Shown here: positions 29,707-38,457 of the stretch, piece by piece
Position numbering within the stretch: the first letter of the stretch is position 1
Layout: each line of letters opens with the position of its first letter
Assembly: GCF_014650875.1 (NCBI RefSeq)
Contig: NZ_BMVU01000017.1
Coordinates: 1 to 64,000 of the forward strand
Origin: Streptomyces minutiscleroticus
Lineage (GTDB): Bacteria > Actinomycetota > Actinomycetes > Streptomycetales > Streptomycetaceae
DNA: 64,000 nucleotides
Direction: 5' to 3'
Position numbers and translations under genes: made by a program
The notes under the pieces: model-generated
What the model was told of the DNA's origin: nothing
Database searches by the model: none
Seen by the model: the letters and a program-made list of their open reading frames with translations, nothing else

Positions 29707-30019
29707 GCAGCCCCGGGCTGGGAAGGGGGGATTCCGGCCGGGGCCGCGGTACGGGTCGTGGAAGGGGCGGTCGCCTACGCGGCGAGAGGCATCGCAGGGC
29801 TTCAGCCGAACGATCGTCCCTGCAAGCAAGAGGTGAGGCCCGGGGACACTGTCCCCTCCCACGACCACACCTGTCACGACGCGAGGTGGGACACGGATGC
29901 TCCCATTGCCGACCACCTTGCCGCCGGGTGTTGCACCGCATCCCGCAACGTTCGCCATGATCGCCGGCCGTCGGCCGGGACAGATCCTTGCTGTGCCGGG
30001 ACGGAGCGTCGTGCCGGGT
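29707..30019. other. Intergenic stretch, nothing recognised
   Basis: About 310 bp between the membrane-protein fragment and the PIN toxin gene. No motif was recognised. Confidence 0.3.
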
Positions 30020-30406
30020 TCAGCGGTTGAGGTCGAGACAGGGCACGCGGTGGTCCTCGTAGGCTTTCGGGTCGACGGTGGCGATCAGTGCGTCAGCTCC
30101 CCATTCGGGCAGGTGGCGCACGGCGTGAACGGCTGCGGCGACGCCTATGGGCGTACCGTTCCTGCGCATCTGCGCCACGGCGAGCACCGCCGGATAGTCC
30201 AGATCGACGGTGTGGATGACCTCGAGCTGGCCGACGTGCTCGGCGATCCCCGGATGCTCGGCGTCCGCCTCCAGAACCGACAGCACCGGCGCCCACAGGC
30301 GCGTCTCGGGCTCGAAGTGGGCCCGGTGGATCAGCGCCGACACCTGCCGGTTGCCCGAGAGAGCCAGCAGCGTGGGGGCGTCCATCACCAAATGATGCTG
30401 GATCAC
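30020..30406 (-). CDS. PIN-domain toxin-like ribonuclease
   Basis: A 128-residue PIN-fold protein, the toxin half of a VapBC-like pair; such proteins are Mg-dependent RNases. The first acidic residue is in HLVMDAPTLLAL, a middle helix region contains SVLEAD and the C-terminal part has ADALIATVDPKAYEDH; these supply candidate metal-binding acidic residues, although the sequence is divergent. The start is a GTG at 30406 that overlaps the antitoxin stop (GTGA), so translation is coupled. It is the downstream gene, the usual order for antitoxin-toxin operons. It is one of the few intact genes in the decayed middle zone. Confidence 0.75.
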   Translation of the reverse strand: MIQHHLVMDAPTLLALSGNRQVSALIHRAHFEPETRLWAPVLSVLEADAEHPGIAEHVGQLEVIHTVDLDYPAVLAVAQMRRNGTPIGVAAAVHAVRHLPEWGADALIATVDPKAYEDHRVPCLDLNR

Positions 30407-30666
30407 GCGGCGGCGCCCGTCTGCCGGGCGAACGCCTCCCGCAGCCTGCGCCCCATCTCGGCGCTCTCCCCGTCCGTCACCTCGACGCCGAAGTGTTCCG
30501 CCAGGTAGGCGCGGGTCCGCTCGGCCCGCTCCCGGCGCTCCTCCTCGGTCAGAGTGGTCTCAGCGAATTCCTGCACCAGGGAACGGATCGAGGTTCCCCG
30601 CGACTCCGCAAGAACCGCAAGGCGGTCCCGCACCTCTGCCGGCACACGGATCATGGCATCAGACAT
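30403..30666 (-). CDS. Ribbon-helix-helix antitoxin
   Basis: An 87-residue small protein starting MSDAMIRVPAEVRDRLAVLA, a ribbon-helix-helix N-terminus with the beta strand AMIRVP followed by two helices. The acidic, charged C-terminal half (EEERRERAERTRAYLAEHF) is where a cognate toxin would be bound. The ATG at 30666 lies 8 bp downstream of a pair of direct repeats that are probably its operator. Overlap with the PIN gene shows one operon. The predicted role is to neutralise the toxin and repress its own promoter. Confidence 0.78.
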   Translation of the reverse strand: MSDAMIRVPAEVRDRLAVLAESRGTSIRSLVQEFAETTLTEEERRERAERTRAYLAEHFGVEVTDGESAEMGRRLREAFARQTGAAA

Positions 30667-30673
30667 GCGAGCA

Positions 30674-30695
30674 GTATACGCCCACGTATACGCCC
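30674..30695. promoter_or_regulatory. Direct-repeat operator of the toxin-antitoxin operon
   Basis: GTATACGCCC occurs at 30674-30683 and again at 30686-30695, a 12-bp period (about one helical turn), immediately upstream of the antitoxin start. GTATAC is itself palindromic. This is a typical arrangement for cooperative binding by a ribbon-helix-helix protein. Confidence 0.6.
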
Positions 30696-31241
30696 TTGGG
30701 CGAGGGAACCGTACACAAGCCCGCCAGAAAGCACCGACCGGTCGAGAAGTACGAGACATTTCTCTTCGGCCTGCCGGCTCAGACACGTTCCGGCTGCATG
30801 GGCCGACCCCATGCGTACCCGTGTCGACAGCCGGTGCGCACCACCGGCTGCGCAACCGCAGCGCTCCTCCATGGGCACCATTGCCTGCACAACTGAACAC
30901 CGCATAGCAGTCGCCGATCCGTGCGCTGTCCTGTCCCTTCGGACCGTTGCCGCCGGCGCCTCCGTCCTCTGGCCGATCACCGTGCTTCCACACGGATCTT
31001 CTGGCCCACCTGCGACGTGGCGCCGACGGCACACGTTTGCCAGAGGGCTGCCGCACCAACCACCACGCCGCAGATCGGACGCCGGCACTCATCAAACGTC
31101 AGAAGTTCGTTGGGCACATTCCCAACCCGGTTCGCGCCTCCGCAGGCACAACGGGCACGCCCTCAACAGGTGCGCACGTGCCCCGGTGAAGCCGGGTCCG
31201 CGCGCGTCCTGTGCAATCTCCGGAGCCGTGCCGCCTCTCGG
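30696..31241. other. Boundary stretch before the biosynthetic cluster, nothing recognised
   Basis: About 545 bp between the toxin-antitoxin promoter and the first cluster gene. No protein domain, repeat or clear terminator was recognised. Confidence 0.35.
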
Positions 31242-31550
31242 CTATGCCCGTTCGGTGGGGGCCGGCGCGTCTTCCTCCAGAATCTCGAAGAGGTCCGGCT
31301 CGGGAGTGGCGAGGCCGCCGAGGTCCTTCACTTTCTCCTGAAACGCCTCCGCCTGCATCGCCGCGCGGTGCGATGCGGCGTCGGTCCACTGCGCGGTCTC
31401 GATGAACACCTGCGGATTGCGCAGCGAGCGGTAGAGGCGGTGACCGATGAATCCCGGTTGGCCGCTCATGTGGGCGGTGATTCCCTTGAGTGCCTGTTCG
31501 AATGTGGGGACGTCGCCGTGCACGGTGAGCCGGTTGATGACAGTGATCAT
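31242..31550 (-). CDS. Antibiotic biosynthesis monooxygenase (ABM) fold protein
   Basis: A 102-residue protein of the dimeric alpha-beta barrel ABM family: MITVINRLTVHGD, then ITAHMSGQPGFIGHRLYRS, VFIETAQWTDAASHRAAM and FQEKVKDLGG. In aromatic polyketide pathways this fold serves as a cofactor-free oxygenase or as a cyclase/folding aid. In the mithramycin system a small protein (MtmX) helps close the last ring, and this could be its counterpart, but I cannot confirm that by sequence. It is the last gene of a seven-gene minus-strand operon; its ATG overlaps the ligase stop (ATGA) and has a GGAGG site. Confidence 0.8.
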   Translation of the reverse strand: MITVINRLTVHGDVPTFEQALKGITAHMSGQPGFIGHRLYRSLRNPQVFIETAQWTDAASHRAAMQAEAFQEKVKDLGGLATPEPDLFEILEEDAPAPTERA

Positions 31551-33157
31551 TGAGATCCTCCATGGAACGGAGTGAGGGACGAATCATGGGCGAGGTCGCT
31601 GACGCGTTCGCGTAGAGCGCGGCGGAGAATCTTGCCGTTGGGTGAGCGCGGGATGCCGTCCACGGAGTCGATGTACTCCACGTGCTGGTAGTACGGCAGC
31701 TGCCGGTTGACATAGCCGGTGATGTCGGCGAGTTCGTCGGACACTGGCTGTGCCTGCGTCTGCGTGGCGAGAACGACGAAGGCATGAGCCACGGCACCGC
31801 GGTAGGGGTCGGGGTGGTCGACAACGGCACAGTCCCGTACGGCCGGGTGCTGGATGAGGACCTGCTCGATCTCGGTGGGCGAAACCACCCAGTTCTCGTA
31901 CTTGAAGACGTCCTTGAGCCGATCGGTCAGGAAGAGGTTGCCCGCCGCGTCCTGGTGACCGACGTCTCCGGTGGAGAACCAGCCCTCGGCGTCGGTCGGC
32001 GGATCGGCGGAACCGAGGTAGCCCCGCATCACCTGTGGTCCGCGTACCTGGACCTCGCCCGGGCGGCCGGGCTCGACCGGAGCGCGGGTGTCGATGTCAA
32101 CGACCCGGCACTCGGTGCCTGGGACCACCCTGCCCACGGAGCCCGGGACGGGCCTCGACGGACGCTGGCAGTGGGTGAGCGGGGAGGTCTCGGCCAGGCC
32201 GTATCCCTGTACCACCGGTACGCCCAGGTGGCGGGCCAGCGTGCGGGCCGGAGCGGGCAGCAGGGCGGACCCGCCCGAGAAGACGGCGCCCACTGTCTGC
32301 AGTCGCAGTTCCGGCAGGCGCGGGTCGGCCGCCAGGTGCGCCAGCCGTACCGGAAGGCTGTAGAAGTGCGTGGCCCGGTGGCGGTTGGCCGCCTCCACCG
32401 CGGCTGCCCCGTCGGCCTCCGGGACCAGCACCTGGGCCGCGCCCGCCCACACCGCCGAGTTGAGGTGCATCGGGTGGAACAGCGGCAGGTGGTTGAGCGC
32501 CACGGAGTTGCTGTTCAGCTCATGGACGGCGGCGATCTGGACGGCATTGACGACGAGGTTGCGGTGCGTCAACTGCACGGCTTTGGGTTCGCCGGTGGTA
32601 CCGCTGGTGAACTGGATGCACGCCACGTCGTCCGGGGCTGGCCCCGGGCCACCCCGAGGTGGTCCGGGGCGGGCGACATCCTGTGGCGACAGTACGGTAA
32701 CCGGGTTCGGCAGCCGCCCGCGGATCCGCTCGACGCGTGCGGCCACCTCGGGCGGGGCCACGACGACTGACACTGCCGCGCCGGCGAGAACGTGCGCGAG
32801 GGCGTCCTCCCGGAGGAAGGGATTGACGGTCGCGACCACCAGGCCCGCCCGCATCGTGCCGTAATAGGCGACGGCGAAGGACGTCGTCAGGGCCGACACG
32901 ACGCCCACGACCGCGCCGGGGCGGCCCGCCGCTCCGGCAAGCACCGCCGCGCCGCCGTCGACCAGTGCGTCGAGCTCGGCGAAGGTGACCGTCTGCTGCG
33001 GCGTGCGCATGGCTATTCGTCCGGGCAGCGCGGCGGCGGTCCGCCGCAGCAGCCCGTCCAACGGCACCGCCGGGACGTGGGCGAGCGCAGCCGGGCCATC
33101 CGGCACGCTGCCGAACACGGACTGCTCGCCGGTGGGCTCAAGCGGTGGCGCCGGCAC
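31547..33157 (-). CDS. cmmL: Acyl-CoA ligase of the aureolic-acid type
   Basis: A full-length adenylate-forming enzyme of about 536 residues. The P-loop motif FTSGTTGEPKAVQLTHRN, the aromatic motif GYGLAETSP, the STGDVG motif and the hinge DRLKDVFKYENWVVSP are all present, and the C-terminal domain ends with the catalytic Lys region SPNGKILRR. Aureolic-acid clusters carry one such ligase (MtmL/CmmL) that is needed for correct late cyclisation or chain handling rather than for a starter acid. The gene overlaps the aromatase by about 20 bp. I prefer the GTG at 33157 because GAGGAG lies 8 nt upstream; the GTG at 33163 is too close to that site. Confidence 0.85.
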   Translation of the reverse strand: MPAPPLEPTGEQSVFGSVPDGPAALAHVPAVPLDGLLRRTAAALPGRIAMRTPQQTVTFAELDALVDGGAAVLAGAAGRPGAVVGVVSALTTSFAVAYYGTMRAGLVVATVNPFLREDALAHVLAGAAVSVVVAPPEVAARVERIRGRLPNPVTVLSPQDVARPGPPRGGPGPAPDDVACIQFTSGTTGEPKAVQLTHRNLVVNAVQIAAVHELNSNSVALNHLPLFHPMHLNSAVWAGAAQVLVPEADGAAAVEAANRHRATHFYSLPVRLAHLAADPRLPELRLQTVGAVFSGGSALLPAPARTLARHLGVPVVQGYGLAETSPLTHCQRPSRPVPGSVGRVVPGTECRVVDIDTRAPVEPGRPGEVQVRGPQVMRGYLGSADPPTDAEGWFSTGDVGHQDAAGNLFLTDRLKDVFKYENWVVSPTEIEQVLIQHPAVRDCAVVDHPDPYRGAVAHAFVVLATQTQAQPVSDELADITGYVNRQLPYYQHVEYIDSVDGIPRSPNGKILRRALRERVSDLAHDSSLTPFHGGSQ

Positions 33158-34100
33158 GGGCACGCTCCTCGGCGAACTGCTGCGCGTAGCGCAGGGTCTG
33201 CAGGCTGTTGGTGCTCAGCACGCGCCGCAGGTACCTACGGGCGTCCGCGACCGTCGTGCCCTCGCCCAGCAGCGGCAGGGCGGACGGCTTGATGGTGGCG
33301 GTGTGCCGTGCGTGCGCCACCACGCCCTCCGGTGTTTCGACGAAGACCCAGTGCCCGGTATGCGCGTCGAGCAGGGCAGGCAGTCCGGTCTGCTTGTAGA
33401 CGATCTTGTTGTGGGGCAGGCAGATCCGCACCGAGCGGGTCGTGTGCGCTCGGCCGTCCGGAGTTTCCGTGTGCATGTCGAAGAATTGGATGCCCGGGGT
33501 CTTCTCGGTGAGATCCAGCTTGCCCACGTGCGGGACGCGCTCGGGCCACTTGTCGGCGGCGTAAAGGAACTCGTAGACGTCCTCCAGGCGTCCGCCGATG
33601 AAGAGCGGGTCCTCGAAGGAGATCACCCGGGGCTCCAGTTCCTCCCACGCCGTGGCGGTCTGCCGCAGTGATTCCAGCTGTCCGGGAGTGCGGCCGTCGA
33701 GCTCCTCGGTGACCGTACGCGCGGCGTCCTCCGGGGAGTCGTCACGCAGAGTGAACTCATGGGTGACGACGACCTCCGTGGTGGATGCCGCTTCGGACGA
33801 GAACGTCCAGGTGGCGCGCATGGATGCGAGCGGCGCGTCAGGTTCCACCTGGTCCAGCACGATGCGGGCCGCTTCCGGGTCCATCCGTCGCCAGGCGTCC
33901 CAGGTGTGGACCGAGGAATCGCCGGTCAGCGCCCACCGCCGGACCAGTTCCGCGCCGTCGTCGGCGCGCTCGAGGATTTCGGCGTGCACAGCGGGGGCGA
34001 AGTGCTGCGCCCATGCGTCGAGGTCGGCGATCAGCGCATAGCAGCGCTCGGCGGGGGCCTCGATGGTGACGGCGTGCCGTACGAGATGGGTGCGGGACAT
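33138..34100 (-). CDS. cmmQ: Di-domain polyketide aromatase/cyclase
   Basis: A 320-residue protein with two SRPBCC (Bet v1-like) domains, each a hot-dog pocket that folds and dehydrates the poly-beta-ketone. Domain 1 opens RHAVTIEAPAERCYALIAD with the tryptophan-rich DLDAWAQHF; domain 2 opens ISFEDPLFIGGRLEDVYEF with KWPERVPHV and the conserved GIQFFDMHTETPDG. This matches first-ring aromatases that act after ketoreduction (MtmQ type). The ATG at 34100 follows GAGAGGAA. It lies between the SDR and ligase genes in the operon. Di-domain ARO/CYC usually goes with C-9-reduced chains. Confidence 0.88.
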   Translation of the reverse strand: MSRTHLVRHAVTIEAPAERCYALIADLDAWAQHFAPAVHAEILERADDGAELVRRWALTGDSSVHTWDAWRRMDPEAARIVLDQVEPDAPLASMRATWTFSSEAASTTEVVVTHEFTLRDDSPEDAARTVTEELDGRTPGQLESLRQTATAWEELEPRVISFEDPLFIGGRLEDVYEFLYAADKWPERVPHVGKLDLTEKTPGIQFFDMHTETPDGRAHTTRSVRICLPHNKIVYKQTGLPALLDAHTGHWVFVETPEGVVAHARHTATIKPSALPLLGEGTTVADARRYLRRVLSTNSLQTLRYAQQFAEERARAGATA

Positions 34101-34167
34101 GTTGTTCCTCTCATGGTGGGACCGCTTTGGGGCGGTCGTGGTGAGGTGCTCGCGGAGGTGGTACGAC

Positions 34168-34929
34168 CTAGCGGCCCCCGGAGACGTCGAGGGCGGCACC
34201 GGTGATGTTGCCGTTGGCCTCCGAGCACAGGAACGCGACGGCGCGAGCGACGTCGTCCGGGGAGCTGAGGCGGCCGCTGGGGGTCCGGGCCAGTTCCTTC
34301 TCACGTACCTGGGCCGGCAGGTCGGCGACGACTCCGGCAGTCCGGGTCAGGCCGGGGCTGACGACGTTGACGAGAACCCCGTCCGGGCCGGTGTCCCAGG
34401 CCAGGCTGCGCACGAAGCCCAGGAGTGCAGCCTTGCCCGCTCCGTAGAACTCCTGTCCCGGTGCTCCGTCCCGGGCGATGTGCGAGGACACCAGGGCGAC
34501 TCGGCCCCACTTCCTCATACGCATACCGGGCAGCACTAGCTGGACCGTGCGCAGCGTCTGTTCCAGGTTGTCGCGGAGCAGGGCCTGCCACTCCTCGGCG
34601 GGCACGTCCTCCGTGTGCCGGCCCGGCGGGCGCCGGGGGCCGCGCCGCACCGCATTGGCGACAAGAACGTCTACGCCGCCCCAGCGCTGCTCGACGGCGT
34701 CGACGGCAGTTTCGACGGCGGCCGGCTCGCTCAGGTCGTACGGAAGGGCCAGGGCCCGGTCGGCTGCGGCGCCGAGTTCCTCGGCCAGACGGTGGGCGTG
34801 CTCCGCGCGGCTGCGGTAAGTGATCGCGACCCGGGCGCCCTCAGCGGCGAAGGTGCGTGCAGTGGCGAGTCCGATGCCGGAGGAGGCGCCGGTGACGAGG
34901 ACGGTCCTGCCGTCGAGTCCGAGATCCAC
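34168..34929 (-). CDS. Short-chain dehydrogenase/ketoreductase
   Basis: A 253-residue NADP(H)-type SDR with the cofactor motif TGASSGIGLATA, a substrate Ser in ALVSSHIAR, the catalytic YGAGK and a normal C-terminus ITGAALDVSGG. The GTG at 34929 follows GAGGGA and is 2 bp from the stop of the FAD-monooxygenase gene, so the genes are tightly coupled. In the mithramycin pathway two ketoreductases are linked to the PKS and tailoring steps (MtmTI and MtmTII); this may be the MtmTII counterpart. It is less similar to classical type II PKS C-9 ketoreductases, so the substrate is uncertain. Confidence 0.82.
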   Translation of the reverse strand: MDLGLDGRTVLVTGASSGIGLATARTFAAEGARVAITYRSRAEHAHRLAEELGAAADRALALPYDLSEPAAVETAVDAVEQRWGGVDVLVANAVRRGPRRPPGRHTEDVPAEEWQALLRDNLEQTLRTVQLVLPGMRMRKWGRVALVSSHIARDGAPGQEFYGAGKAALLGFVRSLAWDTGPDGVLVNVVSPGLTRTAGVVADLPAQVREKELARTPSGRLSSPDDVARAVAFLCSEANGNITGAALDVSGGR

Positions 34930-34931
34930 CG

Positions 34932-36584
34932 TTATCCCTCCCGCCCGGACCGCCGGCCGCGCAGGGCGTCCAGCGCCGGTGCGAGTGCCCGTGCGGTGAG
35001 CCGATCGCCGCGCGCGCAGATGTATCCGTCCGGTCGGACCAGCAGCCATCCTCCGGAACTGAGCCCCAGGCGGGCGCGCAGCCGCCCGTCCCGGTCGGCC
35101 AGCGGAGCCGGTTCCACGTCCCGCGCCGCCCCGGAATGCGGCGCGTCGTCGAGGGTGCGTACGGACAGCCAGGCGGCGTGCTGGCGCGCGGCCTCGCCCG
35201 CCGCGTCCCGAGCCTCGGTGTCCCCGCCCGCCACCAGCAGCGTGCAGTGCGGACCGCGTAGTTCATCCAGAAGTGCCGTCCACGCCTCCGTCCGCGCCTG
35301 CTCCTCGGTCACCCGGGGCAGCCGGTCACCCGGGCGCGGGCCGGGCGCGTCGTCGGGCCGGTCGTCCGGCAGGGTCAGCGGACCGTCCGGGTAACCCACC
35401 GCCAGGGCCGACATCGTTCCGATGATTTTGCGTTCGATCCGGCCGCGCAGCGCGGCGGACCGGCGGACCACCGCGAAGGCCACGGGCAGGACCGCGGTGG
35501 CCGCAGAGTTCTTCAACTGGACGAGGAAGGTGGCCTTCCGCGTCGAGCCGAGCAGGGCGCGACCGATGGGTACACGCTCGTCCGAGTAGCTGTCCAGCAG
35601 GCTCTCGTCGGCATGGCCCTGTTCGACCATGGCGAGCTTCCAGCCGAGGTTGTAGGCGTCCTGGATCCCCGTGTTGAGTCCCTGGCCCGACGCCGGACTG
35701 TGCACGTGTGCCGCGTCGCCGGCCACCGCACAGCGGCCGACGCGCATCGTACCGATCATCCGCTGCTGGATGGTGAAGACCGATACCCAGGTGGGGGTGC
35801 GGACGGTGACGGGCCGTCCGAGGCCGTTCCGGAGCTTGCGGGCGAAGCGCTCGGCGACCGCATCCGGGTCGCCGTCATAGCTGGCGTCGGCGGTGTCGAG
35901 CAGGCGCCACTTGCCCTCCTCGGGGAACGGGATGACCATCACTGTGCCCGTGCCGACCTTGACCCAGTGGATGCTGTTCTGCGGCAGGTCGACGTCGACG
36001 TATGCGTCAGCGATCAGCCAGGTCTCGGTGGAGTCTCCGACCAGCGGCAGCTTCAGCAGCCTGCGCACCGTGCTGTGCCCGCCGTCGCACCCCACCAGCC
36101 AGCGGACGGTGAGTCGCTCCTCGCCGGCCGGAGTGTGCAGCACGGTATGCACGGCGTCGGCGTCCTGTGCGAAGTCGGCGAGCCGCACGCCCCATTCGAC
36201 CTTTACGCCCAGTTCGGCGACGGCCTGCCGCAGCACATCCTCCGTCGCTGCCTGGTCGATCATCAGGGTCATGGGGAAGCGGGTGGGGTGATCGGAGTAG
36301 TCCGGCCCGAGGCGGGCCAGGGTGCGGCCGTTGAGGTGCATGGTGAACCGCTGGATGATCCTGCCCCGGGCCATGATCCGGTCCAACAGCCCCGCCTGGT
36401 CATACGTCTCCAGGGAGCGTGCGTGCGTGGCCATGGCCCTACTGGTGGCGGCCGGGCCGTCGGCGGCGTCGATCAGACGTACCCTCACGCCGCGGCGGGC
36501 GAGTTCGTAGGCGGTCATCAGGCCCACCGGGCCCGCGCCCGCCACCAGGACGGCGGGCGACGGATCCTCGTGCGCAGTTGTCAC
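34932..36584 (-). CDS. FAD-dependent aromatic hydroxylase
   Basis: A 550-residue class A flavoprotein monooxygenase. It has the ADP-binding VAGAGPVGLMTAYELARRG, the DG motif VGCDGGHSTVRRLL, the GD motif CAVAGDAAHVHSPASGQG with GIQDAYNLGWKLA, and a C-terminal thioredoxin-like domain ending LLVRPDGYICARGD. It probably hydroxylates the tri- or tetracyclic intermediate before glycosylation (the OI/OII step class of aureolic-acid pathways). It differs from the second flavoprotein at 53061-54596, which matches the Baeyer-Villiger enzyme. Its start overlaps the stop of the epimerase gene (ATGA). Confidence 0.88.
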   Translation of the reverse strand: MTTAHEDPSPAVLVAGAGPVGLMTAYELARRGVRVRLIDAADGPAATSRAMATHARSLETYDQAGLLDRIMARGRIIQRFTMHLNGRTLARLGPDYSDHPTRFPMTLMIDQAATEDVLRQAVAELGVKVEWGVRLADFAQDADAVHTVLHTPAGEERLTVRWLVGCDGGHSTVRRLLKLPLVGDSTETWLIADAYVDVDLPQNSIHWVKVGTGTVMVIPFPEEGKWRLLDTADASYDGDPDAVAERFARKLRNGLGRPVTVRTPTWVSVFTIQQRMIGTMRVGRCAVAGDAAHVHSPASGQGLNTGIQDAYNLGWKLAMVEQGHADESLLDSYSDERVPIGRALLGSTRKATFLVQLKNSAATAVLPVAFAVVRRSAALRGRIERKIIGTMSALAVGYPDGPLTLPDDRPDDAPGPRPGDRLPRVTEEQARTEAWTALLDELRGPHCTLLVAGGDTEARDAAGEAARQHAAWLSVRTLDDAPHSGAARDVEPAPLADRDGRLRARLGLSSGGWLLVRPDGYICARGDRLTARALAPALDALRGRRSGREG

Positions 36585-37294
36585 GTCGGTCTCCTCACGG
36601 TGTCGTGGGGCGTGTGGGGCGGACAGCGCGGTAGCAGGCCCAGCCGTGCCGCCTCACGCAGGGAAGGAGCCGCGGCGTCCCGCTCGGAGAGCGTTCGCGC
36701 GTCCGCGGCCGCCGGCCACGGCAGGGCCAGGTCGGGGTCGAGCGGGTGCACCGTGCGCTCCAGTTCGGGCCGGTACGGCGCAGAGCACAGATAGAGCACA
36801 GTCGCCCGGTCGGTGAGGGCGACGAAGGCGTGCCCGAGGCCTTCGGTGAGCAGGACGGCGCGCCAGTGATCGGGCCCGAGCCGCACCGCGTCCCAGCGCC
36901 CGAAGGTGGGCGAGCCCTCCCGGAGGTCCACGGTGAAGTCCAGGACCTCACCCGCCACGCACGTCACGTACCGGGCTTGGCCGGGAGGCGTGCGGACGAA
37001 GTGCACACCGCGGATCACACCCTTGCGAGAGACGGAAGCCCCGGCCAGCGCGACGGGCAGCCGTGCGCCCGTGGCCTGCTCGACGGCATCGGGGCTGTAC
37101 CACTCGGCGAACGTGCCGCGCTCGTCGTGGTGCGGCCGCAGGCTGAACTCCCAGGCCCCGGCCACGGCCAACGGGCGCATACCGGGCTCTGCGCCCGTGC
37201 TGGGCTGTGCGGTCGTACCGGGCTCCACTCCTGCGTCGACGTCGGGCTTCGCGCCCGTACCGCGTTCCGCACCCGTGCCGGCTAGCGGGCGCAT
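36581..37294 (-). CDS. cmmF: dTDP-4-keto-sugar 3,5-epimerase (RmlC family)
   Basis: Epimerises the 4-keto sugar toward the L series. A 237-residue frame whose enzymatic part begins near residue 39 (second MRPLA). RmlC landmarks are HHDERGTFAEWYSPD, GVIRGVHFVRTP with the catalytic His, GEVLDFTVDLREGSPTFG, GLGHAFVAL and YLCSAPYRPELERTVHP. A 3,5-epimerase is needed for the L-configured branched sugar of chromomycin/olivomycin but not for the all-D mithramycin, so it is diagnostic. Residues 1-38 are a low-complexity Gly/Pro/Thr/Glu extension beginning with a duplicated MRPLA. AGGAG supports the start at 37294, yet the ATG at 37180 is where homology begins. The gene overlaps the glycosyltransferase by 13 bp. 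Confidence 0.85.
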   Translation of the reverse strand: MRPLAGTGAERGTGAKPDVDAGVEPGTTAQPSTGAEPGMRPLAVAGAWEFSLRPHHDERGTFAEWYSPDAVEQATGARLPVALAGASVSRKGVIRGVHFVRTPPGQARYVTCVAGEVLDFTVDLREGSPTFGRWDAVRLGPDHWRAVLLTEGLGHAFVALTDRATVLYLCSAPYRPELERTVHPLDPDLALPWPAAADARTLSERDAAAPSLREAARLGLLPRCPPHTPHDTVRRPT

Positions 37295-38457
37295 GCCGGC
37301 TCCTGTGCAGCGACGGCTTGCTCAACAGCGGAGACGGTCCGGGCCGGGGAGGGCATCCGCGCCATGGAGTCGGCCACGGAGCGGGCGGACTCCCGGTGAC
37401 GCGGATCGCCGAGGAGGATCCGGCACTCGGCCTCGATGCGCTCCGGTGACACATCCGCGGAGTCGAGACGGCGGCCTGCTCCGACCTCCGCCACCGCGTG
37501 CGCGTAGGCGGCCGTGTCCGAATGGAATCCAGGCAGCACAAGTTGGGGCACGGCGTGAACGAAGGACGTCATCGTCGTGCCGGGGCCGCCGTGGTGGACC
37601 ACAAGGTCACATGCGGGCAGCACCTGGTCGAGCGGCAGCCAGCCCACCGCCCGCATGGCCGGCGCGTCCCGACCGGCCGGGACGACCTGCCCGGCGTCGT
37701 CCATGGCCAGCACCGCCTCGGCACCCGCCCGCGCCAGTCCCCGCAGAATTCCGTCCAGCAGCGGATGTGCCCGATCCTGCGGCAGGCTGCCGAGCGTCAC
37801 GCAGACGCGAGGCCGCTCGCGCGGTGCGCGGACCCAGTCCGGGACCACGGTGGAACCGTTGTACGGCACGTACCGCATCGGTAGAACGGGCCACGGCGGC
37901 GCGGACGTCCGCCCGCCCCGTACCTCCGGCGGCCAGACGTCGACGAGGAACCGGGGATCGGGCAGGCGCTCCAGGCCCAACACCGTCAACTCGGGGGTGA
38001 GTTCCTCCTCGGCCGCCTCCCGATAGAACGAGGAGACCGGCAGGCCCCATCCGTGCTCCACCCAGGGCACACCGGCCCGGCCGGCTGCCATCCGCCCCGC
38101 GTACTCAGTGGGTTCGCTGACCACGAGGTCCGGCCGCCAACGCTCGGCTATGCGCAGGGTTTGTTCCAGGGCGTGCGCGGCCATCCTGCCGAACCCTCGT
38201 CCGCTGCGGCGAATCCTCCCCTCCGGGTCGACGGGCCGCGGAATGGGCGTCCCGTCGCGCGTACATCCGATCATCTGCCGCATCGTCACGCCCTCGCACG
38301 TCCCCATGGCGGCGAGTCCCGCTTTCCGGACGACCGGCGTGAATTCCTCCGGAACGGCTGCCAGAACCTCGTGACCGGCCGCCCGCAACGCCCATGAAAA
38401 AGGCACCAGTTGCAAAACATGACCGTGCAGGGGAACACTGGTCAGCAAAATTCTCAT
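37282..38457 (-). CDS. Deoxysugar glycosyltransferase (GT1)
   Basis: A 391-residue GT-B fold enzyme that moves a deoxysugar from a dTDP donor to the aglycone or sugar chain. N-terminal MRILLTSVPLHGHVLQLVPF holds the catalytic His region (GHV). The C-terminal domain has RYVPYNG, RPRVCVTLGSLPQ and the donor-binding VVHHGGPGTTMTSFVHAVPQL. It is the first gene of the seven-gene minus-strand operon and diverges from another glycosyltransferase across a 146-bp promoter region. It is one of four GTs, the number known for mithramycin/chromomycin, but which sugar it adds cannot be told from sequence alone. Confidence 0.9.
   Translation of the reverse strand: MRILLTSVPLHGHVLQLVPFSWALRAAGHEVLAAVPEEFTPVVRKAGLAAMGTCEGVTMRQMIGCTRDGTPIPRPVDPEGRIRRSGRGFGRMAAHALEQTLRIAERWRPDLVVSEPTEYAGRMAAGRAGVPWVEHGWGLPVSSFYREAAEEELTPELTVLGLERLPDPRFLVDVWPPEVRGGRTSAPPWPVLPMRYVPYNGSTVVPDWVRAPRERPRVCVTLGSLPQDRAHPLLDGILRGLARAGAEAVLAMDDAGQVVPAGRDAPAMRAVGWLPLDQVLPACDLVVHHGGPGTTMTSFVHAVPQLVLPGFHSDTAAYAHAVAEVGAGRRLDSADVSPERIEAECRILLGDPRHRESARSVADSMARMPSPARTVSAVEQAVAAQEPACAR

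Noticed and set aside
30651..31553. Open frames on both strands upstream of the toxin-antitoxin pair and cluster edge
   Set aside because: No domain, no ribosome site and compositions typical of shadow frames in GC-rich DNA.
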